A DNA stretch of 64,000 bases from Halalkalibacter suaedae (GTDB lineage: Bacteria; Bacillota; Bacilli; Bacillales; Bacillaceae_D), in NCBI RefSeq assembly GCF_017939705.1, contig NZ_JAGKSQ010000007.1, forward strand, positions 62,001 through 126,000, read 5' to 3'. Below the pieces are notes generated by a model. The model saw only the letters and a program-made list of their open reading frames with translations, was not told the DNA's origin and searched no databases. The position numbers and the translations under genes are program-made. This document shows positions 24,756-34,143 of this stretch, piece by piece (position 1 is the first letter of the stretch; each line of letters begins with the position of its first letter).

Positions 24756-25723
24756 TTAAAGTTCATTGCTTTGTAAGTTGTGTGTGTGAAGTCATTAAGA
24801 AACAGCCGGGTGTGGATCATCGTCCTTACTATTTCGGGGTGTGGGACGCTGACTTTGATGTCATTGACGGGATTTTAACCTACCACTCTGAGCGGATAGA
24901 TCATGCTTTTTTTGAAACCTGGTATGAGCAACTGTATGGGATTAAGCTCTACAAATGGTACGATGAAAGTCGTTCAAAACAAGAAAATCTAGCAGAGATC
25001 CAAAGACTTTTAGAAAACAAGCTGCAGCATCAGCACATTATGGTCATGCTCGATTTGTCTAAGCTGCCGGAGAGAGAAAATAAATTCAACCAACAGCCAT
25101 TTCCTCATTACGTCATGCTTGAAACTACGGATAATGATGAAGAATGGTTTATGTTTGACCCTGACTTCCGCTGGGAAGGTGTGTTACCAAAGGAAAGAAT
25201 TCTGAACGCAATTAATGAACCGTCCGTTGGAGGGGGGTATTATTTCAATACAGAAGCACTAGTTGCTCCTACAACTGAAACAGTAGAGGCTTATTTTAAT
25301 ACTTGTATCAAACACGACCGCAATCCGATGACAGATACGATAACGGAACTAATCGAGATGTACACTGTTGGCAAAGAGAAAGAAGAGCTTTCTAAACTTT
25401 CGCTTGCGTTGAAGCAGGTACCTGTTTTAGCAATTAGAAAGTATGCATATGAACATGCCTTTGCGTATTTTTGGGAAATCCTTGAATATGATGAGGACGG
25501 GTTTGAAGCATGGTGCGATGAGATTGAACGCCTAGTGAAAGGCTATACGACAATACAATATCGAGCAATGAAGCTTGCAATGACGAAGGATCTGTTGTTA
25601 GTGGATAGCATTTATACCAAGCTAGAGGAACAACAACGACTAGAATTTAAAATAAAGAGCGGCTTACAAGAATGCTTTACTGCATGGTCAAAACTGAAGC
25701 AAACCAAGAAGGTGGTGAGTTAA
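24752..25723 (+). CDS. asbE: 3,4-dihydroxybenzoyl transferase AsbE
   Basis: A 323-residue protein recognised from position and sequence as AsbE, which moves 3,4-dihydroxybenzoate from AsbD to the free amine of spermidine or citryl-spermidine. It opens IKVHCFVSCVCEVIKKQPGV and has WFMFDPDFRWEG in the middle; there are two Cys residues near the N-terminus. No well-known catalytic motif is visible by eye, as is usual for this family. The stop codon TAA shares its last base with the ATG of asbF. Confidence 0.9.
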   Translation: MIKVHCFVSCVCEVIKKQPGVDHRPYYFGVWDADFDVIDGILTYHSERIDHAFFETWYEQLYGIKLYKWYDESRSKQENLAEIQRLLENKLQHQHIMVMLDLSKLPERENKFNQQPFPHYVMLETTDNDEEWFMFDPDFRWEGVLPKERILNAINEPSVGGGYYFNTEALVAPTTETVEAYFNTCIKHDRNPMTDTITELIEMYTVGKEKEELSKLSLALKQVPVLAIRKYAYEHAFAYFWEILEYDEDGFEAWCDEIERLVKGYTTIQYRAMKLAMTKDLLLVDSIYTKLEEQQRLEFKIKSGLQECFTAWSKLKQTKKVVS

Positions 25724-26553
25724 TGAATCTGTCTCTTTGTACAATCTCATTTCGGCATCATCTATACTCCATCGATCAACTAGCGCACTGGGCAGCAACT
25801 CAACATTTTCAAGCAATCGAATTGTGGGGAGTTCATGCAAAGAACCTTTCAGATCAATCTCATTATAATGCGAGTTGGCTTGAGTCTTATGGTTTAAAAA
25901 CGAGCATGCTTAGTGACTACTTACCCTTGGATTCATCGATCCCAGATATGATGAGGGAAACGAGAAAGCTCTCAACACTTGCTAAGCACTGGGGTACGAG
26001 TAAGATTCGGACATTTGTAGGGAGAAAAGCAAGTGTAAAAACGAGTAAAGAGGAAAGGGCTATACTTGTTGAGCGAATTAAAATGATATGTGAGTATGTC
26101 GAATCACAAGGACAATCGATTCTTGTTGAAACACATCCGAATACGTTAACAGATACCTTAGCGTCGACATTGCAACTTATTTCTGAAACCAATCATCCTG
26201 CTCTTCGTGTGAACTTCGATGTTCTACATATATGGGAATCGGGAGTTGACCCAATCGAGGCAGTTAAGCAGCTTCAACCGCATGTCTCTCATTTTCACTT
26301 TAAGAACATTTCTTCTCGTGAACACTTACATGTATTTGCACCTGATAATGTATATGCAGCAGCAGGTTCTAGAAAAGGAATGGTTCCCTTATTTGAAGGA
26401 GCAGTCAATTTCCGTGAGTTTCTATTAGAAGTCTTCCCAATGATGAAAGTAGAAGCATCCTTAGAATGGTTTGGGCCGAGTGTTAAGGAAGTGTTAGCAA
26501 AAGACGGAGAAGAAGTTAGAAAGATGTATAAGATTGCTGAAGCAATAACATAA
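25723..26553 (+). CDS. asbF: 3-dehydroshikimate dehydratase AsbF
   Basis: A 276-residue TIM-barrel enzyme of the xylose isomerase/endonuclease IV type that converts 3-dehydroshikimate to 3,4-dihydroxybenzoate, the aromatic unit of petrobactin. The likely metal-binding residues sit in ILVETHPNTL, LRVNFDVLHIWESG, HVSHFHFKNIS and EASLEWFG. ATG 25723 is chosen (GGTGGTGAG just upstream) over a longer frame at 25672 that overlaps asbE. As the last gene of the operon it is followed two bases later by an intrinsic terminator. Confidence 0.95.
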   Translation: MNLSLCTISFRHHLYSIDQLAHWAATQHFQAIELWGVHAKNLSDQSHYNASWLESYGLKTSMLSDYLPLDSSIPDMMRETRKLSTLAKHWGTSKIRTFVGRKASVKTSKEERAILVERIKMICEYVESQGQSILVETHPNTLTDTLASTLQLISETNHPALRVNFDVLHIWESGVDPIEAVKQLQPHVSHFHFKNISSREHLHVFAPDNVYAAAGSRKGMVPLFEGAVNFREFLLEVFPMMKVEASLEWFGPSVKEVLAKDGEEVRKMYKIAEAIT

Positions 26554-26554
26554 A

Positions 26555-26592
26555 AAGACTAGGCCACTTCACATTGTGGCCTAGTCTTTAGT
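26555..26592. terminator. Terminator of the asb operon
   Basis: AAGACTAGGCCAC (26555-26567) pairs with GTGGCCTAGTCTT (26576-26588), followed by a short T run. It lies between the convergent asbF and chemoreceptor genes and is symmetric enough to serve both. Confidence 0.88.
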
Positions 26593-26606
26593 TATAGGGC
26601 GTGAGA

Positions 26607-28082
26607 TTATTGAGAGTTGATAATCGAGTTCGCTTTGGTCGCTGTTTCATTCATTGCCTGTGCGATGCTCTCACTGTCTTTTGTTAACGTTTCTACAGTT
26701 GCATTCATTTGCTCAAGACTTGCACTAGCTTCTTCAATAATAGCTGCTAATTCTGATGTTGATTTTTGAACATCGAGGGTATTAAGGACAACCTCTTTTG
26801 AAAATTGTTCAGTCTCAACCGTGTTAGCGTTAATCTTCTGGAACATTAGTTTAAGCTGGTCAAAATAATGAGCAACCTCTTTAGATGAATCGAGCATGCT
26901 TGTCACTCTTTGCTCACTTGAGCTCATCTTCTCTAATGTTGTCATATTATCATTGTTAACTTGATCTAGATTAGATGTGATATTCTCGGCTGTTTGGTTT
27001 GTTAATTCTGCTAGCTTGCGGATTTCTTCAGCAACGACAGAAAAGCCTTTACCTGCTTCTCCTGCACGAGCTGCTTCAATTGAAGCATTAAGTGCTAACA
27101 AATTCGTTTGACCAGAAATTTGCTTAATGCTATCCGAAAATGTATTTGTTTCTTGTATTTTCTTGCTTAATTCGATAAATGTTTGATTAAGATCACTAAT
27201 GAAGGAATGGATATCCTGGACATCCTTATTAAATAAAGCAACCTTCGCTTCGCCCTTTGTAGCAACTTCTTTTGTCTGTTTCGTTTCTGTAGTCAATTCA
27301 CTCATTAAATTCTGCAGTTTCGCCATAATCTCATGAGAGGTTTGAGCGTTTTCGGTAACACGGTAAATTTCTTCACTTTGGAATTGACTTCCGGTAGCAA
27401 CCTCATTAATACCAACCTTCATTTCAGCCTGTGCTCTAAGGTTGCTTTGGATATTCTCATTTGCATTTGTCACACCATGCAGAATGCTCGACATATCCCT
27501 TTGAAGCTCTTCCTTTTTAACTTTCTGTTCATTTGCATTGTTTTCTGTCTCAACAAGTAGATTCTTAATGTTGCTTTGCTGTTTGTTGCTTAAATGGATA
27601 AGAATAAACAGAATGGCTCCTGCTAAGATATACGTCAAAATAACTGTAGGGGCGGTCTCCTTCAAAGTGCTGACTGTTGGCCCTTGTTTAGAAATCGTCA
27701 GTAGTAAGTTTAGCAATCCTAATGTAAAGCCAATTGTGAAGATTTTCTTATCAAATGGCACGACTGATAAAATAGCAAGGAAGAAGGTAACAATCACGAT
27801 CGACCAGCTTCCACCAGTTACGTATAAACCAACAACTGAAAAAATATTAACTAAAATAACAGTGATATATGGAAATAGCCTTTCCCCTTTAAAGAACTTA
27901 GTACAGGAGATGAATAGTAATGAAAAAATAGCTAATTCAGAACCGAAAAAAATACTCCCTGTTGAATCCTTTGTTACTAATGCTTTTACAAAAGCTAATG
28001 CCAATGAAATAGCAAAGACCGAATACATTAAGATATTCTTACTTTTTCTATCCTCCATTAGCATCTGTTGAACTTGGTTCAT
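26607..28082 (-). CDS. Methyl-accepting chemotaxis protein with polytopic membrane sensor
   Basis: A 491-residue chemoreceptor. The N-terminal 170 residues are about six membrane helices with very short loops and no extracellular domain; there is no HAMP. A coiled coil follows from about 175 and the signalling hairpin is [26 protein letters not shown], ending in the adaptation region. Such receptors probably sense a signal in or near the membrane. It is convergent with asbF across a shared terminator. On the upstream side a TCCGATAT sequence resembles a sigma-D -10 element, as expected for a motility gene. Confidence 0.92.
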   Translation of the reverse strand: MNQVQQMLMEDRKSKNILMYSVFAISLALAFVKALVTKDSTGSIFFGSELAIFSLLFISCTKFFKGERLFPYITVILVNIFSVVGLYVTGGSWSIVIVTFFLAILSVVPFDKKIFTIGFTLGLLNLLLTISKQGPTVSTLKETAPTVILTYILAGAILFILIHLSNKQQSNIKNLLVETENNANEQKVKKEELQRDMSSILHGVTNANENIQSNLRAQAEMKVGINEVATGSQFQSEEIYRVTENAQTSHEIMAKLQNLMSELTTETKQTKEVATKGEAKVALFNKDVQDIHSFISDLNQTFIELSKKIQETNTFSDSIKQISGQTNLLALNASIEAARAGEAGKGFSVVAEEIRKLAELTNQTAENITSNLDQVNNDNMTTLEKMSSSEQRVTSMLDSSKEVAHYFDQLKLMFQKINANTVETEQFSKEVVLNTLDVQKSTSELAAIIEEASASLEQMNATVETLTKDSESIAQAMNETATKANSIINSQ

Positions 28083-28130
28083 ATTGAAATCTCCTCTATA
28101 TGATATTATTCGACATTTTTCGATTGTCCC

Positions 28131-28142
28131 TTATATCGGATT
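28131..28142 (-). promoter_or_regulatory. Sigma-D-like -10 element
   Basis: The - strand reads TCCGATAT (28133-28140), one base from the sigma-D -10 consensus GCCGATAT, about 50 bases upstream of the chemoreceptor start. A matching TAAA -35 is not clear, so this is tentative. Confidence 0.35.
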
Positions 28143-28328
28143 AAATAGTACATTACTGAAGTATTTTGAAAAAATAGATGATTTAGAATGAGAATTCCTT
28201 TGTTATCGCCTCTTGATAGTATTCAAAATAATGGTTGAAAATAAATAAATACTTGCAGGGTTTTTACTTATTTTACGCGAAGGTACGTTGTAACAATGAA
28301 TAAATTTGGCATGGGATGAGTGATCATT

Positions 28329-29213
28329 ATGAAAAAGAAGGTCGTTTTAGCAGGCGGTACAGGTTTTATTGGCACATATTTTGCAGAAGAATTTAGGAAA
28401 CTAGACTATGAGGTCAAAATGATTTCAAGACAATCAGTTCATACCCAATGGGAGGATAAAGCAGCGATCATTGATTTGCTTAACGGTGCTGATCTGTTAA
28501 TAAACTTAGCTGGTAAATCAGTTAATTGTCGTTATCACGAGAAAAATAAAGAAGAAATAATGCACTCAAGAACGGAAACGACAGAAAAGCTTGGGGAAGC
28601 TATACTAGAATGCTCTAATCCACCAAAGCTTTGGATAAATTCTAGTACGGCTACAATCTACAGACATGCAGAAGATCGGCCGATGACAGAAGATCAAGGT
28701 GAAATTGGTGCAGGTTTTTCAGTTGATGTTGCAAAAGCCTGGGAACGCTCATTTTTTCAATATAAACTACCTGAGACAAGGCAGGTCGCCCTCCGAATTG
28801 CAATTGTATTAGGAGAGCACGGCGGCGTAATGACCCCATTTAAAAACTTAGTTCGTTTTGGCCTTGGAGGACATCAAGGGACAGGCGAGCAAATGTTTAG
28901 TTGGATCCATGTAGAAGACTTATTTGAAATCACCCGTTTCCTCGAGAGGAACGAACAATTAAGTGGTGTGTTTAACTGTTCTGCTCCGAATCCAGTGAAG
29001 AATAGGGAATTGATGAAACAACTTAGACGTGTCATGAATCGTAATGTTGGACTTCCAGCAGCTAAGTGGATGTTAGAAATTGGAGCATGGTTGATTCGAA
29101 CAGAAACAGAGTTAATTGTAAAAAGCCGATGGGTTATACCTGAGAGGTTAGAAAGAGAAGGATATACTTTTAAATATGACACATTAGAAAAAGCATTAAG
29201 ACAAATGGTCTAA
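28329..29213 (+). CDS. TIGR01777 family NAD(P)-dependent epimerase/dehydratase
   Basis: A 294-residue extended short-chain dehydrogenase of the SDR39U1/YfhF type. The Rossmann motif GGTGFIG is at the N-terminus, followed by LINLAGKSVNCRYHEKNKEEI and the C-terminal DUF1731-like part (MLEIGAWLIRTETELIVKSR). The canonical YxxxK site appears altered, as is common in this family. Its substrate is unknown; in Bacillus the homologue stands near recX. ATG 28329 is used because GGATGAG lies 8 bases upstream; a GTG at 28320 is in the same frame. No clear operon partner; rlmN starts 90 bases on. Confidence 0.88.
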   Translation: MKKKVVLAGGTGFIGTYFAEEFRKLDYEVKMISRQSVHTQWEDKAAIIDLLNGADLLINLAGKSVNCRYHEKNKEEIMHSRTETTEKLGEAILECSNPPKLWINSSTATIYRHAEDRPMTEDQGEIGAGFSVDVAKAWERSFFQYKLPETRQVALRIAIVLGEHGGVMTPFKNLVRFGLGGHQGTGEQMFSWIHVEDLFEITRFLERNEQLSGVFNCSAPNPVKNRELMKQLRRVMNRNVGLPAAKWMLEIGAWLIRTETELIVKSRWVIPERLEREGYTFKYDTLEKALRQMV

Positions 29214-29304
29214 ACAATAAACAGAGGACGTTCCTTGCTACTTTGAGCTAATTTAAGTACAATGAGGAGATGAAATTCTATTGTTTTGAAATGAGGGACA
29301 TAAA

Positions 29305-30366
29305 TTGAATAAAGAATCCATTTACGGATTAACATTTGAACAACTAACTGCTTGGTTATTGGAGCATGGACATAAAAAATTTCGCGCATCTCAAGTTTGG
29401 GATTGGCTGTATGTTAAGAGAGTCACTGATTTCGCTGAAATGACAAATGTAAACAAAGAATGTCTTCAATTATTAGCAGATCATTTTGTTATCCATACAT
29501 TAGAGGAACATATTAAACAGGAGTCAAAGGATGGTACAGTCAAATTTCTATTCAGATTAGTCGATGGGAACTTAATTGAGACTGTACTAATGAAGCATAA
29601 ATATGGGTTATCTGTTTGTGTGACAACACAGGTAGGCTGTAACATTGGCTGTAGCTTCTGTGCTAGCGGACTTCTAAAGAAAAGCCGAGACTTAAATAGC
29701 GGGGAAATCGTTGAACAAATTATGAAGGTTCAGCTTCATTTAGACGAGGTTGGCAAGAGTGAACGAGTCAGTCACATTGTTATCATGGGTATTGGTGAGC
29801 CATTCGACAACTTCCAAAATATGGTAGACTTCCTAGAGACAGTGAAGGACCAAAAAGGATTATCAATTGGAGCGAGACATATCACCGTATCAACAAGTGG
29901 ACTTGCGAATAAAATTTATGAATTTGCTGATTTAAATCTACAGGTTAACTTGGCGATTTCATTACATGCCGCTAACGATGAGCTTAGAACACGTATCATG
30001 AAAATCAACAAGGCGATTCCAATTGAGAAATTGATGAAGGCTGTTGATTATTATTTAGAAAAAACAAATAGAAGAATTACGTTTGAGTATATTCTTCTTA
30101 GAGATGTAAATGACCAAAGAGAGCATGCTACAGAGCTTGCCAATTTAATTGGTGAAGACCGTCGCCGGCTTGCATATGTTAACTTAATCCCATATAATCC
30201 GGTTGATGAGCACAGTCAATATCAACGAAGCACCGACGAATCAATTCGTGCCTTTTATGATACCTTGAAAAAGAGAGGGATCAATTGTGGTGTTCGTCTT
30301 GAACACGGTACCGATATTGATGCTGCATGTGGGCAGTTAAGAAGTAAGCAAATTAAAAATGCCTAA
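29305..30366 (+). CDS. rlmN: RlmN-type 23S rRNA (adenine-2503-C2) methyltransferase
   Basis: A 353-residue radical SAM methyltransferase of the RlmN/Cfr family. The iron-sulfur cluster motif is CNIGCSFC (Cys112, 116, 119). MGIGEPFDN and the C-terminal [13 protein letters not shown], which holds the catalytic methyl-carrying Cys, are intact. It methylates C2 of A2503 in 23S rRNA and also tRNA in E. coli. The start is TTG 29305 after GAGGGA. It is not in the usual Bacillus yloN neighbourhood (prpC-prkC) so it may be a second copy; Cfr-like C8 specificity cannot be excluded by eye but the length and N-terminal region favour RlmN. It ends in a strong terminator. Confidence 0.88.
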   Translation: MNKESIYGLTFEQLTAWLLEHGHKKFRASQVWDWLYVKRVTDFAEMTNVNKECLQLLADHFVIHTLEEHIKQESKDGTVKFLFRLVDGNLIETVLMKHKYGLSVCVTTQVGCNIGCSFCASGLLKKSRDLNSGEIVEQIMKVQLHLDEVGKSERVSHIVIMGIGEPFDNFQNMVDFLETVKDQKGLSIGARHITVSTSGLANKIYEFADLNLQVNLAISLHAANDELRTRIMKINKAIPIEKLMKAVDYYLEKTNRRITFEYILLRDVNDQREHATELANLIGEDRRRLAYVNLIPYNPVDEHSQYQRSTDESIRAFYDTLKKRGINCGVRLEHGTDIDAACGQLRSKQIKNA

Positions 30367-30373
30367 TAGGAAG

Positions 30374-30413
30374 GCACTGAAAAAGGATCGTTTCCTTTCT
30401 CGGTGCTTTTTTT
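30374..30413 (+). terminator. Terminator after rlmN
   Basis: GCACTGAAAAAGGA pairs with TCCTTTCTCGGTGC (one mismatch, one G-U) and is followed by TTTTTTT. Confidence 0.88.
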
Positions 30414-30496
30414 ATGGTTTTGCAACAAAATAATTACTAAATAATGTTAAAATAGGGAATGTGAGTGTAGCAAACATATATGAAGGAGTTGATGAG

Positions 30497-31405
30497 ATGA
30501 AAGAACCACTTACAAGCTCGAAAAGCCTAGGAGAAAGTCTTGATTTGACCTTTACGTTAAGTAAAAAATACTTTTCTTCCTTTATAGTAATTTTACTTGT
30601 TTTAATTGGACCTATTTATGCCTTGCAAGCGATTGTTCAGCTTCTGTTTGGAGTTAATTTCTTTAGGGAGTTAGGTGAAGGAAGTAATTGGATAGATCAA
30701 ATTGCGTCGAGCTTTGAAGTAGAGATGGAACCGACGGCTTCTCTTCCAATTGATAATTGGCTACTTGTACTTGGAATAGCTAGTTTTGTCTTGTATCCAG
30801 TTGCCCAAGCGGCAATTATTCTTGCAATTAACTACATAAGAAAGAAGGAAACCTTCACAGTAAAGGGTGTAATTAAAGAAGCCTTTGCCCTTTTTTGGAA
30901 CATCCTTGGAGGAAGTATTCTCTATTTCCTTATTGTGATCGGCTTTATTTTTGTTCCTAGTATTCTATTGGTTTTTATCGTGATTTTTAGTATGACCTTT
31001 GACACTGTCTTTAGCATTATTCTTTCAATCTTAGTGGGTGTTGGCTTTCTAATAGCTACTATTTATTTTTTAACTAGATGGAGCTTCTTTCTTGGTTCTA
31101 TTGTCTTAGATGATACTACGCCAGGGTTAGGGAGGAGCTGGACGCTTACAAAACGAAGAGTATGGGCGACTATTGTTTTTTATGTCATCTTAATGGTGAT
31201 TCTCGGAATAATTGTCTTTGCACTTGAAGCTTTATTTGGAGCTCTGCTTGGTAACAGTGTGTTATTTAACCTAATTAGGAATGTAGTTACGTTAGTCACA
31301 ACACTTTTTTTCTCTGTTGGCTACACAGTGAAGTTTCTAGATCTAAGAGTAAGGCAGGGAGCTGAGGATTTAAAGGAAATGATTGAGGAATATGAGCCGA
31401 AATAA
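30497..31405 (+). CDS. Polytopic membrane protein, first gene of MoxR cluster
   Basis: A 302-residue protein with about six membrane helices (for example FIVILLVLIGPIYALQAIV and ILGGSILYFLIVIGFIFVPS) and the SLDLTFTLSKKYFSSF N-terminus seen in membrane proteins that precede DUF4129 genes. A segment DTTPGLGRSWTLTKRRVW, typical of this family, lies near residue 220. ATG 30497 follows GAAGGAG; a longer GTG-initiated frame is rejected. It is the first of five co-directional genes (membrane protein, DUF4129, DUF4350, MoxR, DUF58). The function is not known. Confidence 0.78.
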   Translation: MKEPLTSSKSLGESLDLTFTLSKKYFSSFIVILLVLIGPIYALQAIVQLLFGVNFFRELGEGSNWIDQIASSFEVEMEPTASLPIDNWLLVLGIASFVLYPVAQAAIILAINYIRKKETFTVKGVIKEAFALFWNILGGSILYFLIVIGFIFVPSILLVFIVIFSMTFDTVFSIILSILVGVGFLIATIYFLTRWSFFLGSIVLDDTTPGLGRSWTLTKRRVWATIVFYVILMVILGIIVFALEALFGALLGNSVLFNLIRNVVTLVTTLFFSVGYTVKFLDLRVRQGAEDLKEMIEEYEPK

Positions 31406-31437
31406 GTTGATAGCTTGTTGTAAAGGTAGGTGAATGT

Positions 31438-32076
31438 ATGGCAGCAAGAGACGAATTAGAAGCGATTCTAAGTAAGGAGGAATATACGCAGTATTATGAC
31501 CAATCGCAAGGTTTCTTTGCAAAGTGGATTGGAAAAGCGTGGACATGGTTTCTTGATCAATTAGCTAAGTTATTTCCAGCGATTGAGCGATCTAGTGGTG
31601 TACCTGGAATGGTTTATGTTGTTGCCGTTGTGGTTGTAGTTGTCGTTCTGGCGATTGTCCTATTTTTAATTAGTCGCAATATAAAACGTCGTCATGATTT
31701 CCGGGAAAATAAACCACTCCAATCAATGAACGAAATCAATTGGTCATCAAGCATGCACATGGATGAATTGAGGAAACGAGAGCAAGCTGGGGATTACAAA
31801 AGCTCTACTCGTCATTTGTTCTTAGCACTACTGCTACATTTCCATGAAAATAAGTGGCTTGAGGCAAGAATATGGAAAACGAATTGGGAATATTATGATG
31901 AATTACAAAAAGTAGACCAACAAGCTGCAAGTATGTTTAATGATGTTGCACTTTTGTTTGATAAGGTGACGTATGGGGAGCATATCGTTACAGAAAATGA
32001 ATACATGCATTATAGAGGTAAAGTGATGGAATGGTTAGACAGCAACCTGCAAACATCTAATCAGAAGGAGGAATGA
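31438..32076 (+). CDS. DUF4129 domain protein
   Basis: A 212-residue protein with one membrane helix (about residues 58-82) and a cytosolic C-terminal DUF4129 domain containing RKREQAGDYKSSTRHLFLAL and the WEYYDEL segment. DUF4129 domains are found in transglutaminase-like and MoxR-linked proteins. The N-terminal 50 residues probably lie outside the membrane. AGGTAGG precedes the ATG. It is eight bases upstream of the DUF4350 gene, consistent with one membrane complex. Confidence 0.85.
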   Translation: MAARDELEAILSKEEYTQYYDQSQGFFAKWIGKAWTWFLDQLAKLFPAIERSSGVPGMVYVVAVVVVVVVLAIVLFLISRNIKRRHDFRENKPLQSMNEINWSSSMHMDELRKREQAGDYKSSTRHLFLALLLHFHENKWLEARIWKTNWEYYDELQKVDQQAASMFNDVALLFDKVTYGEHIVTENEYMHYRGKVMEWLDSNLQTSNQKEE

Positions 32077-32083
32077 AGACGTC

Positions 32084-33217
32084 TTGGAAAAGAGAAAAAC
32101 ATTGAGACGAACTTGGATTTGGCTAACGGTTCTTCTCCTATTATTTACTCTTAGTAGTTATATTGTGCTAGACCAGCCACCGAGAGAATTTCCGCCGAAC
32201 GTTTCTCATTCGCCGTCTCCTTCTGGTGTCAAGGCACTTTATACATATTTAGCAGAAGAGAATACCAACCAAAGTAGGTGGTCTCAAGATCCTGAGCTTT
32301 TACTAGCCAATGGACATGAGCAGTTACTTATTATGATTGAGCCAGCCTTTATCCCAAGTACAGAAGAAATGAACCAATACAGAGCATTTATTGAAGACGG
32401 GAATACGGTTCTACTTGTGAGTGAAAATCCTACTGGGATGTTTGATTTGAAGGCAAGTCCAGTTGCTCCTTCCGAGGAAGAGATTATTGTAACCGATTCG
32501 AATGGACAGGATTTTACTGCCTTCATTCCTTCAACTGTTCGCTTGATGACGGATGAAGATGATGAAATCTTATTGGAGGATGAAGATGGCGTTATCGCCT
32601 TTAAGCGGAGTATTGGCGAGGGTGAATTGATCGTCTCCAACTCTCCAAGTTGGTTTCAAAATGGGCAAATTCTTGAAGCGGAGCATCTCACTCTTGTCTT
32701 GGAACTTCTTGATGAACATCAAGCAACAACGGTTCTGTTTGATGAGTATATTCATGGGCAAGAAAATGCCGAAAAGCTGACGAATATTTATCCGAAGTGG
32801 TTTTTATTTAGTTTACTCCAAGCCTTCCTCCTAGCAGTATTATGGGTTTGGTTCCGTGGCAAGAGATTTGGTCCGATTCTTGTTGCACGTAAGGAGTCTG
32901 TTCGATTTAGTGATGAGGCAATTAACGCTCTGGCTGCTTGGTTTATTCGGAGCAAACGTTATTCAGACTCCTTGGCAATCCAGGCTGACTATATGAGGAT
33001 ATTGCTACAGGAACGTTGGGGTATTTCCTACTCGAAGGATTGGAAGGAAATAGGCCCATTGTTAGAACGGAAGTGGAGTGATGTATCTCCACAGGATCTT
33101 CAAGAGTTTCTAGGCGGATTACAACAAGTATTGAATAAGGAGAAAATAAGCAAGCAGGAATTTCTATTCTGGTCCAAGAAAATCGACCAATTACAGAAAG
33201 GGGTGGAGCAAGGATGA
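32084..33217 (+). CDS. DUF4350 domain protein
   Basis: A 377-residue protein with an N-terminal helix (about 10-30), a long extracytoplasmic DUF4350 domain with the SPSGVKALYTYL signature and a GELIVSNSPSWFQN segment, a second helix (about 240-260) and a cytosolic tail. The family resembles the GldG/IFT52-like fold. The start is TTG 32084 with GGAGG 12 bases away, a little far. The last four bases overlap the MoxR ATG. Confidence 0.82.
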   Translation: MEKRKTLRRTWIWLTVLLLLFTLSSYIVLDQPPREFPPNVSHSPSPSGVKALYTYLAEENTNQSRWSQDPELLLANGHEQLLIMIEPAFIPSTEEMNQYRAFIEDGNTVLLVSENPTGMFDLKASPVAPSEEEIIVTDSNGQDFTAFIPSTVRLMTDEDDEILLEDEDGVIAFKRSIGEGELIVSNSPSWFQNGQILEAEHLTLVLELLDEHQATTVLFDEYIHGQENAEKLTNIYPKWFLFSLLQAFLLAVLWVWFRGKRFGPILVARKESVRFSDEAINALAAWFIRSKRYSDSLAIQADYMRILLQERWGISYSKDWKEIGPLLERKWSDVSPQDLQEFLGGLQQVLNKEKISKQEFLFWSKKIDQLQKGVEQG

Positions 33218-34143
33218 GAACTGAACTTGCAACATTACTAGAAGACTATGAAAAAAGAATCCTTGGTCAAAATACAAATATAAGATTATTACTTGCTGCT
33301 GTTTTATCGGGCGGGCATGTTTTACTTGAGGGAGTGCCAGGTACAGGGAAAACACAAATGGTTAAAAATCTCGCATTCCTGTTAGGAGGTACCTTTAATA
33401 GAATTCAATTCACACCCGATTTACTACCAAGTGATATTACAGGTAGTACCATTTACAACATGAAGGACGGCCAATTTCAAACTTTAAAAGGACCGATCTT
33501 TACCAATGTTTTATTAGCAGATGAAATTAACCGAACACCAGCAAAAACCCAGGCGGCACTTCTTGAAGCAATGGAAGAGAAACAAGTGACCATTCAAGGT
33601 GAAACCTACTCACTTCAAGATGTTTTCTTCGTCGTTGCGACTCAGAATCCAATGGAGTTTGAGGGGACCTATCCACTTCCTGAGGCACAGCAAGATCGTT
33701 TCCTATTTAAGCTCCATATTGAATTTCCATCATTTGAGGAAGAAAAGCATGTGCTAAAGCAAGTCATTGAAAAAAGCTTTAATACAGGTAGAGCAGAAGC
33801 CGTATTAGATCTGCAAACATTTCTATCAATAAGAAAAGAGATTGAACAAGTAACAATTAGTGACAGTGTGCTGACGTACATTATGGAGATTGTTAGAAAA
33901 ACGAGAGACTCTGAGTCCATTCGTTTTGGTGCTAGTACAAGAGCGGCTATTTCCATCGGAAAGGCAGCTCAAGCTTGGGCCTATTTAATGGATCGAGATT
34001 ATGTCACACCAGATGATATTAAAATGGTAGCAAAACCTGCATTAAGACATCGAATTCAATTATCTCCACATATGGAATTGGAGGGGGCGACTGTTGACCA
34101 AATTATTGAAGAGCTTGTTGGGTCGATTACTGTTCCAAGGTAG
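33214..34143 (+). CDS. MoxR-family AAA+ ATPase
   Basis: A 309-residue MoxR ATPase. Walker A is GVPGTGKT (40-47), Walker B is VLLADEINR, and sensor 1 is VVATQNPMEFEGTYPLPEAQ, the family hallmark. MoxR ATPases remodel or insert cofactors into partner proteins, usually with the VWA/DUF58 protein encoded next to them, as here. AAGGGGTGGAGCAAGG gives a good ribosome site. It overlaps DUF4350 by four bases and DUF58 by fifty, indicating translational coupling. Confidence 0.95.
   Translation: MRTELATLLEDYEKRILGQNTNIRLLLAAVLSGGHVLLEGVPGTGKTQMVKNLAFLLGGTFNRIQFTPDLLPSDITGSTIYNMKDGQFQTLKGPIFTNVLLADEINRTPAKTQAALLEAMEEKQVTIQGETYSLQDVFFVVATQNPMEFEGTYPLPEAQQDRFLFKLHIEFPSFEEEKHVLKQVIEKSFNTGRAEAVLDLQTFLSIRKEIEQVTISDSVLTYIMEIVRKTRDSESIRFGASTRAAISIGKAAQAWAYLMDRDYVTPDDIKMVAKPALRHRIQLSPHMELEGATVDQIIEELVGSITVPR

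Noticed and set aside
27538-28071. 177-codon + strand frame inside the chemoreceptor gene
   Set aside because: It is antisense to a clear membrane-domain coding region and lacks a family match; codon mirror effect.
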